A stretch of 64,000 nt of DNA from VRUE01 sp963742535 (GCA_963742535.1 CAVUMC010000002.1:620001-684000); one strand, 5' to 3'; shown: positions 41,436-49,562, numbered from the stretch's first letter. Numbers and translations are program-made. The notes: generated by a model not told the origin, from the sequence alone.

Positions 41436-42318
41436 TTACCGCCCCGACCGCGGATGAGCCCGCCAACAGCACCGTGCCCGCCACCGCGATCGCCAACGAA
41501 GCGACCAGCAAGGCCCCGCCAAGCGGGGTCGATCCCCAGGACTCACCGAAGATCAGCGGCGCCAACACGACCGGGACCAGGACCTGCACGGCGAACATCA
41601 CGGGGGCGACGTGAGTGGCGGGGCGGCGCTGCAGAGCGCTCATCTCGCTGAGCAGGGCCAGCCCCTCCGAGGCGGCTGCGGTGGCCAGCCAGGCGACAGC
41701 GACCAGCAACGTTCCCGCCGCGAGCTCGTCGGTGAGCAGCTTGCTGGCGATCGCGGTCCAGGCGTAGCCGCAACCGGCACTGACCACGGCCAGCGTCGCG
41801 AGGGCGTTTCCGACTTTGACCCCACCCTGGCCGGGTGAATCTCCGGAGCGCATCCGGAGCAAATAGGGGGCCGCGATCGGAATCGCAACCAAGGCGAGCG
41901 CCAGGGCAATCGCTCCAGCGCCGGCGTGATCGGTGGTGCGCGCAGGAGCGGCCAGGGCGACGCCGAGCACGCCGAGCACGATCGCCGCTACAGCGATCCA
42001 CTCGCGCCGCCCGGGTCTCTCCCCCAGCTTCTTGGCACCAAGCCAGAGGAGCAGGATCAACCCACTTGCCAGGCAGGGCTGCACCACAGTGAGCGGCGCC
42101 AGCAGCAGCGCCCCGATCTCCAGCGGCCAACCAGCCAACCCGAGAGCCGTGGCTCCCAGCCAACGCCGGTTGCGCACCAGGCGCCCCAGGAGCGAAGGCC
42201 GCAGCGAGTGCTCTGCGGCAACCTCCCGCGCCTCCAGCGCCTGCAGCGCGATCGAGGCGTTGTAGAGAGCCGAGGCGGCGATCGCCGCCACTATTCCGAG
42301 TGCCAGCACGATCGGCAC
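41404..42318 (-). CDS. DMT-superfamily (EamA/NIPA-like) membrane transporter
   Basis: A 304-residue protein with nine to ten hydrophobic helices in two repeated halves (for example LGLAGWPLEIGALLLAPLTVVQPCLASGLILLL and the matching second half QVLVPVVLAPLIFGES). The LTVVQP segment and overall layout recall NIPA/EamA-like drug-metabolite transporters. Substrate unknown. It is first in the glycan operon, so export of a precursor or lipid is possible. The divergent lipoprotein gene starts 73 bases away. Confidence 0.75.
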   Translation of the reverse strand: MPIVLALGIVAAIAASALYNASIALQALEAREVAAEHSLRPSLLGRLVRNRRWLGATALGLAGWPLEIGALLLAPLTVVQPCLASGLILLLWLGAKKLGERPGRREWIAVAAIVLGVLGVALAAPARTTDHAGAGAIALALALVAIPIAAPYLLRMRSGDSPGQGGVKVGNALATLAVVSAGCGYAWTAIASKLLTDELAAGTLLVAVAWLATAAASEGLALLSEMSALQRRPATHVAPVMFAVQVLVPVVLAPLIFGESWGSTPLGGALLVASLAIAVAGTVLLAGSSAVGAVIESAHTGDSD

Positions 42319-42391
42319 GCTACAGCGGCTCGTCGTACCGATTTACGCGTCTACCCGCAGATGATTGAAATCTCCTTACTATTGAAGTGCG

Positions 42392-42946
42392 ATGAAGCGT
42401 TCGGAGAGGAGAGCGGGGGTCGTGGCCTCGGTCCTGGTGGCGCTCCTGCTTGCCCTTGGCGGCTGTGGGGGAAGCAGCGACGAAGGCAAAGCCTCGGACA
42501 TCAAGCGGCCCAGCGCTGACCCCCCGGCGTACCACCAGACGGAATACGACATCGAAACCACCTGGCCTCAGAAAAGCAGCGACAAACACGTCGGTGGCTA
42601 TCTCGAGAGCGTTTGGGAGGACCCGGCTTTGCCGGAATTCAAAATGTTCATCGACTCGCGCCCCTCGGAGGAGACCGGGTCAGCCCTCGCCGGCGCCGAA
42701 CTGACGCATCTCCAGCTCGAGAGGATGCCGGACTACCGTGAGATCAGCTTCAAGAAAACCAAACTTGGCGAGCATCAGGCAATTCGGTGGACCTACAAGC
42801 TGGGCGACATGAACTACTTCACCTACTTCTTCAGCGAATGCGGCGTCAGCGTCGTCCTGCATGGCCCCGGCCCACCGGGATCAGGCGCTTTCGCCTACTT
42901 CTATGACACTAACGCCGAAAGAATCAAACCCGTCTGTGTCGAATAG
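42392..42946 (+). CDS. Lipoprotein of unknown function
   Basis: 184 residues with a lipoprotein signal peptide (VVASVLVALLLALGGCGGSS, lipobox LGGC with Cys at about 25). The mature part is a small alpha/beta domain (about residues 50-184), with DYREISFKKTKLGEHQAIRWTYK and FFSECGVSVVLHG reminiscent of small PsbP/LpqN-like lipoproteins; that likeness is tentative. TACTAT lies 9 bases before the ATG. It ends close to the ETF-QO gene, tail to tail. Confidence 0.78.
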   Translation: MKRSERRAGVVASVLVALLLALGGCGGSSDEGKASDIKRPSADPPAYHQTEYDIETTWPQKSSDKHVGGYLESVWEDPALPEFKMFIDSRPSEETGSALAGAELTHLQLERMPDYREISFKKTKLGEHQAIRWTYKLGDMNYFTYFFSECGVSVVLHGPGPPGSGAFAYFYDTNAERIKPVCVE

Positions 42947-42967
42947 CCCGACCGCCGCGAGGGCAGC

Positions 42968-44677
42968 TCAGGTTTCCTGGTAGAGCGGCCCGTCGCCGCC
43001 CTCGGGCAGCGTTAGGCGGCCGCCCTTCGCCGTGATCGCGCCACACTGGACGCAGTTGGAGGCGGTGACGTGGACGTCGACCTCGGCGGCACCGTTCTCC
43101 AGCTGCTCGTCGGGGATCTCGTAGACCTGCGCGGGGCACATCGAGACCCAGGTCTGAGCGATCTCGCGCGGCACCCTGCTCTGGATGCGGACGTGGTTGG
43201 GCGCGTCGTCGCGGGTGGCGTTGCCAGAAAGGAAGACTGAGTCGAGCTTGGCGAAGGTGAGCTCGTTGTCGGGCTTGACGTACATGTCGCCGGCCTTGCC
43301 CAGTTCCATCTCGACCTCGGAGTCGTGCTCCTGCTTCCAGTGGCCACCGGGGAAGTTGCCTTTGGTGACCGTCATCGCCGAAGCGAAGGCGCCGCCGAGG
43401 AAGAAGCCTTTGGAGAAAGGCTGGCGCATGTTGCGCGATTCGAAGAGGTCCTTCTCGATCTGCGATTTGTGGATCTTCTCGTCGTAGGCCTCGAAGTTGA
43501 CCGAGTCTTCCTTCAGCGACTCGACGATCGTTTCCGCTGCGTACATCCCCGCGTGCATCGCGTAGTGGACGCCCTTCAGGGTCGGCACGTTGACCATGCT
43601 GGCGGCGTCGCCGGCAACCACCATGCCCGGCACGGCGAGGCGCTTCGGCATCGCGAAGTAGCCGCCGGAGGGAATCGTCTTTGCGCCCCAGGCGACGCGT
43701 TTGCCGCCCTCGAGCAGGTCCTTGATGAAGGGGTGGGTCTTGAGCAGCTGCAGGGCGTCGTGGACCGAGAAGGTCGCGTCGGTGTAGTCGAGGCCGGCGA
43801 CGAGGCCGATGCAGAGCTTGTCCTCGCCCATCGGGTAGATGAAGCTGCCGCCGAACTCGTTGTAGCGGGGGGACTTGCGCAGCGGCCAACCCATCGTGTG
43901 GATCACCCGGTCGAGGGGCTTCTGAATCTCCCAGACCTCCTTGACCCCGAGCTCCCAGCGCATCGGGTCGGCGCCGTGCATATCGAAGTAGTCATAGGCG
44001 GCGTAAGAGAGGTGGCCGACGGTGCCCTCGGCGAGCACGGTCGCCTTGGCGACGACGTCGGAGCCCGGCTCGAAGTTGCCCAGCTCCTCGCCCTCCTTGC
44101 CGCGGCCGCGATCGCCGGAGCGGATACCCTTGACCACGCGGTCTTCGACCAACAGCTTCGTCGCAGCGGTCTCAGAGAGGATGTAGACGCCGGCTTCCTC
44201 GGCTTTGTTGGAGAGGAAGCGGGCCAGCTTCGAGACCGAGGTGACGTAGTTGCCGTGGTTGCGGAAGTTGGGCGGCATCGGCTTCAGCGGCAGCGCCGCT
44301 TTCGAGGTCAGCAGGTAGACCGCGTCCTTGGTCACCTCCTGGAAGACCGGCCACTCCTCCTTCGGCAGGTCGGGGAAGAGCTCTTCCATCGCCGAGGGCT
44401 TCATGTTCGCCCCGGAGAGCAGGTGGGCGCCGGCCACCTTGCCCTTCTCGATCACCGCGACCGGGACTTCACCCAGCTTCTCGGTCAGCTCCGGCTCGTT
44501 CTCGAGCAACTGCATGATCTTGTTGGCGCAGGCGAGCCCGGCGGGGCCGCCTCCGACGATTGCGATGCCAACCTCGATGCGCTCGTCCTCGGCATCGGTC
44601 GGCGGGCCGATCACGTCGGCCGGGTCGAACGGCGGCGGGAACTCACTCGGTGCTACAGCCGGCATCGCATGCTCCAA
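42968..44677 (-). CDS. Electron transfer flavoprotein-ubiquinone oxidoreductase, atypical Fe-S site
   Basis: A 569-residue membrane-associated flavoprotein passing electrons from EtfAB to the quinone pool. It has the FAD motif IAIVGGGPAGLACANKI, AEGTVGHLSY and VVAGDAASMVNVPTLKGVHYAM. The C-terminal 4Fe-4S domain normally has four Cys: one in CPA and three in CxxCxxC. Here C514 (CPAQVYE), C542 and C545 (NCVQCGAI) remain, but the fourth is Ile at 548. The cluster may be altered or use another ligand. It follows etfA by 52 bases containing a strong hairpin. Confidence 0.92.
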   Translation of the reverse strand: MEHAMPAVAPSEFPPPFDPADVIGPPTDAEDERIEVGIAIVGGGPAGLACANKIMQLLENEPELTEKLGEVPVAVIEKGKVAGAHLLSGANMKPSAMEELFPDLPKEEWPVFQEVTKDAVYLLTSKAALPLKPMPPNFRNHGNYVTSVSKLARFLSNKAEEAGVYILSETAATKLLVEDRVVKGIRSGDRGRGKEGEELGNFEPGSDVVAKATVLAEGTVGHLSYAAYDYFDMHGADPMRWELGVKEVWEIQKPLDRVIHTMGWPLRKSPRYNEFGGSFIYPMGEDKLCIGLVAGLDYTDATFSVHDALQLLKTHPFIKDLLEGGKRVAWGAKTIPSGGYFAMPKRLAVPGMVVAGDAASMVNVPTLKGVHYAMHAGMYAAETIVESLKEDSVNFEAYDEKIHKSQIEKDLFESRNMRQPFSKGFFLGGAFASAMTVTKGNFPGGHWKQEHDSEVEMELGKAGDMYVKPDNELTFAKLDSVFLSGNATRDDAPNHVRIQSRVPREIAQTWVSMCPAQVYEIPDEQLENGAAEVDVHVTASNCVQCGAITAKGGRLTLPEGGDGPLYQET

Positions 44678-44698
44678 TCGTCGTCAGGTTGAACGGCA

Positions 44699-44722
44699 CC
44701 CGGGGAGCCGAGGCTCCCCGGG
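44699..44722 (-). terminator. Hairpin between etfA and ETF-QO genes
   Basis: CCCGGGGAGCC-GA-GGCTCCCCGGG, 11 perfect base pairs with a two-base loop, 7 bases after the etfA stop. No U-run follows, so it may protect or attenuate the message instead of fully ending it; ETF-QO follows on the same strand. Confidence 0.6.
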
Positions 44723-44729
44723 GGGAACT

Positions 44730-45704
44730 TCAGCCGCCCTTCTTGGCCTTGATCGCCTCGGTCAGCTTGGGGACGATCTTGTGCAGGTCGCCCACCACGC
44801 CGAGATCCGAGAACTCGAAGATCGGCGCGTTCTGATCCTTGTTGATGGCGAGGATGTTCTCCGAGCTCTGCATCCCGACCTTGTGCTGAATCGCGCCGGA
44901 GATGCCGGCGGCCAGGTAGAGCTTCGGCGCGACCGTCTTGCCGGTCTGGCCGATCTGGGCCGCGTAGGGGTACCAGCCGGCGTCGACCACGGCGCGGGTG
45001 GCGGCAACCGCCCCGCCCATCGCCTCGGCCAGTTCCTCGCACTGCTTGAAGCCCTCGGCAGCACCGAGGCCACGACCGCCACCGACGAGAATGTCTGCGT
45101 CCTCGATGTTGACGTCGGCACCGCGCTGCTCGCCGCGCTGAACCATCTTCGCTTTGGTCGACCAGGGCGAGAGCTCGACCTGGACGTCGATGACCTCAGC
45201 CGTGCCGCCACTCTCGTTGGCGTCAAAGGCGTTGAGGCGACCGATGATGATTCCCGGCTCGGAGACGTAACCGACGTCGGCGATCTGGGAGTCCTGCAGG
45301 ATCGGGCGCTCGGCGACGAGCTTGCCGTCCTGCACCTTGACCTCGGTGACCTCCATCGTCACGCCGGCGTTGAGGCGGGCGGTGAGGCCAGCACCGATCT
45401 CGAAGCCGAGCAGGCCACCGCCGAAGAGGGCATAGCTGAAGCCCTCATCCGCGATGACTTTGGCCATCGCATCGACGATCGGCTGGGCGAGCCCCTCGGG
45501 AACGTCCTTGGCCCGGTAGACCTTGGTCGCGCCCCAGTTGCCGAGCGCGGCGCAGGCGTCATCGGCGATGTCGCCGACAACCATCACGCCGGCGTCGCCG
45601 CCGATCTGGCCGGCCAGCTTGGCCGCCTCGGAGATCGCTCCGAGTGAGTTCTTGTTGAAGTTGCCCTCGTCGTCGTGGAGGGCGTAGGTCAGGATGCCTG
45701 CCAT
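44730..45704 (-). CDS. etfA: Electron transfer flavoprotein alpha subunit
   Basis: 324 residues. The C-terminal FAD-binding domain is typical (ILVGGGRGLGAAEGFKQCEELA, GQTGKTVAPKLYLAAGISGAIQH, IVAINKD-like ILAINKDQNAPIFEFSDLGVVGDL). Together with EtfB it accepts electrons from acyl-CoA dehydrogenases such as the one at 55981. The start immediately follows the etfB stop. Confidence 0.96.
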   Translation of the reverse strand: MAGILTYALHDDEGNFNKNSLGAISEAAKLAGQIGGDAGVMVVGDIADDACAALGNWGATKVYRAKDVPEGLAQPIVDAMAKVIADEGFSYALFGGGLLGFEIGAGLTARLNAGVTMEVTEVKVQDGKLVAERPILQDSQIADVGYVSEPGIIIGRLNAFDANESGGTAEVIDVQVELSPWSTKAKMVQRGEQRGADVNIEDADILVGGGRGLGAAEGFKQCEELAEAMGGAVAATRAVVDAGWYPYAAQIGQTGKTVAPKLYLAAGISGAIQHKVGMQSSENILAINKDQNAPIFEFSDLGVVGDLHKIVPKLTEAIKAKKGG

Positions 45705-46496
45705 CTAGATCAGCTTCCTCTCGTCGAGCCAGGCGACGATCTTTTCGACCGTCTCGTTGGTGTCCTCGTCCTCGATGATCTCGCCGGCCTGCTTGGCGGG
45801 TGGCGGGTTGAGGGCCAGGACCGATGTCTTGGAGCCGGTCTCGCCGACCATGCCGCCTTCGATGCCGACGTCGCCGGTCGCCTTGGCGTCAAGGGGCTTC
45901 TTCTTGGCGCCCATGATCGCCTTGAGGCTGGGGTAGCGCGGCTCGTTGATCGCGTCGCCGACGCTGATTACGGCCGGCAGCTCGATCTCGACCGTGTCGT
46001 AGCCGTACTCGGCCTGGCGCTCGCAGCGCAGCTTGCCGTCGGTGACGTCGATCTTGATCACCTGGGTCAGCGAGGGCATCTTCAGGTGGTCGGCGACAAC
46101 GGCGCCGATCGTGTAGCACTCGCCGTCATCGGACTGCTGGCCCAGCAGGACCAGATCCGGGTTCTCGGACTCGAGCACCTTGGCCAGCGAATAGCCGGTG
46201 GCGCAAACGTCGGAGCCGCTAAGCGCGTCGTCGGAGAGGTGCACGGAGCGATCAGCTCCGAGCGCGACCGCCTTGTGCAGGGCGCGGACGGCGGAGTCGG
46301 GGCCCATCGTCACCGCGATGACCTCCTCGACCGGAATCGCGCCACCCTCCTTGATCTGCATGGCGGCCTCGATGGCGTGGGTGTCAAAGGGGTTCAGGTT
46401 CTTCTCGCCGCTGCGGTCCAGACGCATCGTGTTGGAGTCGATGCGCTTCTGAACGGCGGCGTCCGGAACCTCCTTGACCAGGACGCAGATCTTCAA
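45705..46496 (-). CDS. etfB: Electron transfer flavoprotein beta subunit
   Basis: About 263 residues. LKICVLVKEVPDAAVQKRID at the N-terminus, the AMP-binding region LGADRSVHLSD and VLLGQQSDDGECYTIGAVVADHL are characteristic. I chose a TTG start at 46496 because GGAGG sits 7 bases upstream and the family begins MKI/LKI there; the in-frame ATG at 46568 would add 24 residues translated across an operator-like palindrome. It is first in the etfB-etfA-ETF-QO set. Confidence 0.94.
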   Translation of the reverse strand: MKICVLVKEVPDAAVQKRIDSNTMRLDRSGEKNLNPFDTHAIEAAMQIKEGGAIPVEEVIAVTMGPDSAVRALHKAVALGADRSVHLSDDALSGSDVCATGYSLAKVLESENPDLVLLGQQSDDGECYTIGAVVADHLKMPSLTQVIKIDVTDGKLRCERQAEYGYDTVEIELPAVISVGDAINEPRYPSLKAIMGAKKKPLDAKATGDVGIEGGMVGETGSKTSVLALNPPPAKQAGEIIEDEDTNETVEKIVAWLDERKLI

Positions 46497-46539
46497 GTTC
46501 AAGCCTCCTTGGCTGTGTTCTGCTGTGTTCTCAAGTTGG

Positions 46540-46563
46540 TTGACTGACCAGTCAATCAGTCTA
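46540..46563 (-). promoter_or_regulatory. Operator palindrome and -10 box upstream of etfB
   Basis: TTGACTG-AC-CAGTCAA (46540-46555) is a perfect 7-base-arm palindrome of the TetR-operator kind. TAGACT (46563-46558) directly precedes it on the minus strand, so a bound repressor would cover the transcription start. A fatty-acid-responsive TetR regulator is a reasonable guess, but none next to etfB is visible. Confidence 0.6.
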
Positions 46564-46594
46564 TCCATACGTAGCGCGGCGGGAGGTTAGCGGG

Positions 46595-46617
46595 CGCAGC
46601 AGCGAGCCGTTGCTGCG
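46595..46617 (-). terminator. Hairpin downstream of the B12-binding subunit gene
   Basis: CGCAGCA and TGCTGCG pair over 7 bases with a 9-base loop, 14 bases beyond the stop codon of the B12 subunit. It separates that gene from the etf promoter. No U-tract. Confidence 0.45.
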
Positions 46618-46630
46618 ACCAACAGAGGGA

Positions 46631-47050
46631 CTAAACGTCGTCGCGCTCTGAGGCGTTCTCGCGGATGAACTCGACGATGTCGTCGGTTCCCGCTCCGGGC
46701 GTGAAGACCTCGGCGACACCGAGCTTCTTCAGCTCGGGGATGTCCTCAGCCGGGATCGTGCCGCCAACCGTGACCAGCACGTCGTCGACTCCCTGTGCCG
46801 CAAGCAGCTCGACCACCTTCGGCACCAACGTCATGTGGGCGCCGGAGAGAATTGAGAGCCCGACCGCGTCGGCGTCCTCCTGGATCACCGTCTCGGCGAT
46901 CTGCTCCGGCGTCTGGTGCAACCCGGTGTAGATCACCTCCATGCCGGCGTCGCGCAAAGCGCGAGCGATGATCTTGGCCCCGCGATCGTGCCCATCCAAG
47001 CCGGGCTTGGCGACGACGACGCGGATCTTGCGGGCAGTTGCAGTGCTCAT
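46631..47050 (-). CDS. Cobalamin-binding small subunit of acyl-CoA mutase
   Basis: 139 residues from the ATG at 47050 (STATARKIRVVVAKPGLDG). The B12 signature is present: GLDGHDRG with the cobalt-ligating His, SILSGAHM and VTVGGTIPAEDI. This is the separate cobalamin domain partner of the large subunit at 47868-49490, as in isobutyryl-CoA mutase (IcmB), 2-hydroxyisobutyryl-CoA mutase and archaeal methylmalonyl-CoA mutase. The two genes are separated by two small membrane-protein genes, an unusual arrangement. Confidence 0.9.
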   Translation of the reverse strand: MSTATARKIRVVVAKPGLDGHDRGAKIIARALRDAGMEVIYTGLHQTPEQIAETVIQEDADAVGLSILSGAHMTLVPKVVELLAAQGVDDVLVTVGGTIPAEDIPELKKLGVAEVFTPGAGTDDIVEFIRENASERDDV

Positions 47051-47125
47051 GCGGAGCGGAACATTAGCGCTGACACCTTGGCTCAGCACAGCGGCCAGGC
47101 GCACAGTCGACCCGGACCGCGAGGT

Positions 47126-47353
47126 CTAGCTCTTCCGTGCCTTCTTCGAATTGAAGATCGTCTTGTTTCTCCCGCAGGCCGGGCAGATCGCTGCCTGCCT
47201 TCCCGTCAGGCCGTTGTCATGACCGCAGTGGATGCATTTGCTCTGATTCATCAGGTTCCACTTTGCGGCACCAAAGCCGACGACGATGACGGCTGCCACC
47301 AGAAAGGTCACAACGCTCCCCACGCTCGCCTGTTGAATCGCCAGCGTTGCCAT
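47126..47353 (-). CDS. Small membrane protein with zinc-ribbon tail
   Basis: 75 residues: one membrane helix (VGSVVTFLVAAVIVVGFGAA, about 11-30) and a cytoplasmic zinc ribbon with CIHCGHDN and CPACGRN, then a basic end. The start directly follows the stop of the 124-residue gene, so they are coexpressed. It lies between the two mutase subunit genes. I recognise no family. The base composition is lower in GC than the neighbours. Confidence 0.7.
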   Translation of the reverse strand: MATLAIQQASVGSVVTFLVAAVIVVGFGAAKWNLMNQSKCIHCGHDNGLTGRQAAICPACGRNKTIFNSKKARKS

Positions 47354-47728
47354 CTATCGATCGCCTTGACTCTGCGGATATACGACGGATTGGCAGTAGG
47401 TAGAGACCTGAGAATTGTTTTCGATATAGGCAAACCCGGCTTCAACTTCGACACCTAGACCGTTGATCTCGTTCTGAACCTCGGGGATACAGGTTTCGAG
47501 TTTGTTCACCTTGTGTTCAAGGGCCAAGAGTTCTTCTCCGGCATCGCCGCCCGTGCTCTTGGCGAGCTTCGCCGTTTGTCCTTCGACGTTGGTCACCTGG
47601 TCTTCCAAGTTGTTCACCTTGCTATCCAGGTTGCCGGTCTTCACGATGCTGAACGCTCCAATGGCAACCACGGCAACCACGAGGAGTCCGATCAGAATCG
47701 CGCCCGTCCTCACGGACATAGCTTCCAT
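47354..47728 (-). CDS. Small membrane-anchored coiled-coil protein
   Basis: 124 residues with an N-terminal membrane helix (GAILIGLLVVAVVAIGAFSI) and an extracytoplasmic coiled coil of heptads (LDSKVNNLEDQVTNVEGQTA, LLALEHKVNKLETCIPEVQN) with two cysteines. The second ATG (47719) with GGAA upstream may be the real start. A TTGACT-18-TAGGCT promoter precedes it. It is paired with the zinc-ribbon protein; both have lower GC than their neighbours. Function unknown. Confidence 0.7.
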   Translation of the reverse strand: MEAMSVRTGAILIGLLVVAVVAIGAFSIVKTGNLDSKVNNLEDQVTNVEGQTAKLAKSTGGDAGEELLALEHKVNKLETCIPEVQNEINGLGVEVEAGFAYIENNSQVSTYCQSVVYPQSQGDR

Positions 47729-47774
47729 TCCCTACCACGCCTCCATCCACGTTTGGGATCAAAAATCGCGGGCG

Positions 47775-47804
47775 AGCCTATTCAGGAACGCACAAAGTAG
47801 TCAA
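47775..47804 (-). promoter_or_regulatory. Promoter of the two small membrane-protein genes
   Basis: -35 TTGACT (47804-47799), 18-base spacer, -10 TAGGCT (47780-47775), on the minus strand about 47 bases before the first ATG. Its own promoter shows the pair is not merely part of the mutase operon. Confidence 0.5.
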
Positions 47805-47867
47805 GCCGGTTGCCGCTAAGTCGCCGTTCGGCTCAATCGAACCGTTCAACCACCCGAAGGCCTTGGC

Positions 47868-49490
47868 CTAGAAGACCGGTGACTCGGTGTAGGTGCCGAA
47901 GACCTCTTGCAGGGCGGTGATCATCTCGCCCTCGCTGGCACGGGCGCGGGCGGCGGCGATGATCGGGGGCATCAGGTTCTCGTCGGTGGCGGCGGCGCGC
48001 TTGAGCTCGGTGAGGGTGGCCTCGACCGTCGCGGAGTCGCGCTTGGCCTTGGTTGCCGCGAGGCGGTCGGTCTGCTTGCTTTCCAGGGCCGGGTCGATGC
48101 GCAGGATCGGCGTCGGCTCTTCGTCCTCCTGGGTGAAGTCGTTAACGCCGACGACGATGCGGCGGCGTTCGTTCATCTCCTGCTGGAAGCGGAAGGAGGC
48201 GTCGGCGATCTCGCGCTGGGGGAAGTTCTGGCGGATCGCCTCGACCATCCCCCCCACCTCGTCGATGCGGCGGAAGTAGTCGTAGGCGGCTTCCTCCATC
48301 TCGTCAGTCAGCTTCTCGACAAACCAGGAGCCGCCGAAGGGATCGGGCGTGTTGGTGACGCCGGACTCCAGGGCGATGATCTGCTGCGTGCGCAGCGCCA
48401 CCCGCACCGCCTCCTCGGTCGGCAGCGCCAGCGCCTCGTCGAAGGAGTTGGTGTGCAGCGACTGAGTGCCACCGAGCACCGCCGCCATCGCCTCGAGCGA
48501 GGTGCGGACGATGTTGTTGAGCGGCTGCTGCGCGGTCAGCGAGACGCCGGCGGTCTGGGCGTGGAAGCGCAGTCGCATCGACTCCTCGCGCTTGGCGCCG
48601 TAGGTCTCCTTCATCTCGCGGGCCCAGATCCGGCGCGCGGCGCGGTACTTGGCGATCTCCTCGAAGAAGTCGATGTGGGCGTTGAAGAAGAAGGAGAGCC
48701 GGGGGGCGAAGTCATCGACGTCGAGGCCGCGCTCGAGCGCCCGCTCGACGTAGGTGAAGCCGTCCTTGAGCGTGAAGGCGAGCTCCTGCTGCGCGGTCGA
48801 ACCGGCCTCGCGGATGTGGTAGCCGGAAATCGAAACCGGGTGCCAGCGCGGCATGTTCTGCGAACACCACTCGATCATGTCGGTGACCAGGCGCATCGCC
48901 GGCTCGATCGGGAAGCACCACTCCTTCTGGGCGATGTACTCCTTGAGGATGTCGGTCTGGATCGTGCCGCCGAGCTTCTCCGGGGGGACGCCCTGCTGCT
49001 CGCCGACGAGGACGTAGAAGGCAAGCAGGATCGCCGCTGGCGCGTTGATCGTCATCGAGGTGGTGACGCCACCGAGCGGGATGCCGTCGAAGAGCTGTTC
49101 CATGTCGTCGAGGGTGTCGACGGCGACGCCCTCGCGGCCAACCTCGCCGAGGCTGCGCGTGTGGTCGGAGTCGTAGCCCATCAGGGTCGGCATGTCGAAG
49201 GCGGTCGAGAGCCCGGTCTGGCCGTGGTCGAGCAGGTAGTGGAAGCGCTCGTTGGTCTCCTCGACCGTGCCGAAGCCGGCGAACTGGCGCATCGTCCAGA
49301 GCCGCCCCCGGTACATCGATGGGTAAGGACCGCGGGTGAAGGGGTACTCGCCGGGCGGCCCGATCGTCTCCTCGGGGTTCTCGGGAGCGTGCTCGGGCCC
49401 GTAGAGCGGCGCGATCGGCTGCCCCGACATCGTCGAGAACTCCGCCTCGCGCTCCTTGAACTCCGGCTTCTCGCGCGGCTCGATTGCCAT
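47868..49490 (-). CDS. Methylmalonyl-CoA mutase family large subunit, separate-B12-domain type
   Basis: A 540-residue TIM-barrel subunit of a coenzyme-B12 radical mutase. PYPSMYRGRLWTMRQFAGFG, GQTGLSTAFDMPTLMGYDSDH, TTSMTINAPA and ISGYHIREAGSTAQQELAF are family motifs. The C-terminal cobalamin domain is missing and supplied by the 139-residue subunit at 46631. This two-chain design occurs in isobutyryl-CoA-type and some methylmalonyl-CoA mutases; I cannot settle the substrate. The G-protein chaperone MeaB at 62139 should service it. Leaderless-type start: TAGACT 7 bases before the ATG. Confidence 0.93.
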   Translation of the reverse strand: MAIEPREKPEFKEREAEFSTMSGQPIAPLYGPEHAPENPEETIGPPGEYPFTRGPYPSMYRGRLWTMRQFAGFGTVEETNERFHYLLDHGQTGLSTAFDMPTLMGYDSDHTRSLGEVGREGVAVDTLDDMEQLFDGIPLGGVTTSMTINAPAAILLAFYVLVGEQQGVPPEKLGGTIQTDILKEYIAQKEWCFPIEPAMRLVTDMIEWCSQNMPRWHPVSISGYHIREAGSTAQQELAFTLKDGFTYVERALERGLDVDDFAPRLSFFFNAHIDFFEEIAKYRAARRIWAREMKETYGAKREESMRLRFHAQTAGVSLTAQQPLNNIVRTSLEAMAAVLGGTQSLHTNSFDEALALPTEEAVRVALRTQQIIALESGVTNTPDPFGGSWFVEKLTDEMEEAAYDYFRRIDEVGGMVEAIRQNFPQREIADASFRFQQEMNERRRIVVGVNDFTQEDEEPTPILRIDPALESKQTDRLAATKAKRDSATVEATLTELKRAAATDENLMPPIIAAARARASEGEMITALQEVFGTYTESPVF

Positions 49491-49497
49491 GGATCGA

Positions 49498-49503
49498 AGT
49501 CTA
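49498..49503 (-). promoter_or_regulatory. Putative -10 box for the leaderless mutase mRNA
   Basis: TAGACT on the minus strand, then TCGATCC and the ATG at 49490. It immediately follows the hairpin at 49508-49562. Confidence 0.45.
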
Positions 49504-49507
49504 GATG

Positions 49508-49562
49508 GCCGGGGATGGGCCGAGTTTCCCGTTATATAGACGGGAAAATGGGCCCACCCGGC
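49508..49562 (-). terminator. Nested hairpin between HAD hydrolase and mutase genes
   Basis: Three stacked stems: GCCGGG/CCCGGC (49508-49513 with 49557-49562), TGGGCC/GGCCCA (49516-49521 with 49551-49556) and TTTCCCGT/ACGGGAAA (49525-49532 with 49540-49547) around an AT-rich TATATAG loop. It begins at the stop codon of the HAD gene and probably ends or attenuates that transcript before the mutase promoter. Confidence 0.65.

Noticed and set aside
47729..49510. Cobalamin riboswitch expected near the B12-dependent mutase
   Set aside because: The spaces next to the mutase genes are short and contain hairpins or promoter boxes, without the conserved B12-box pattern.
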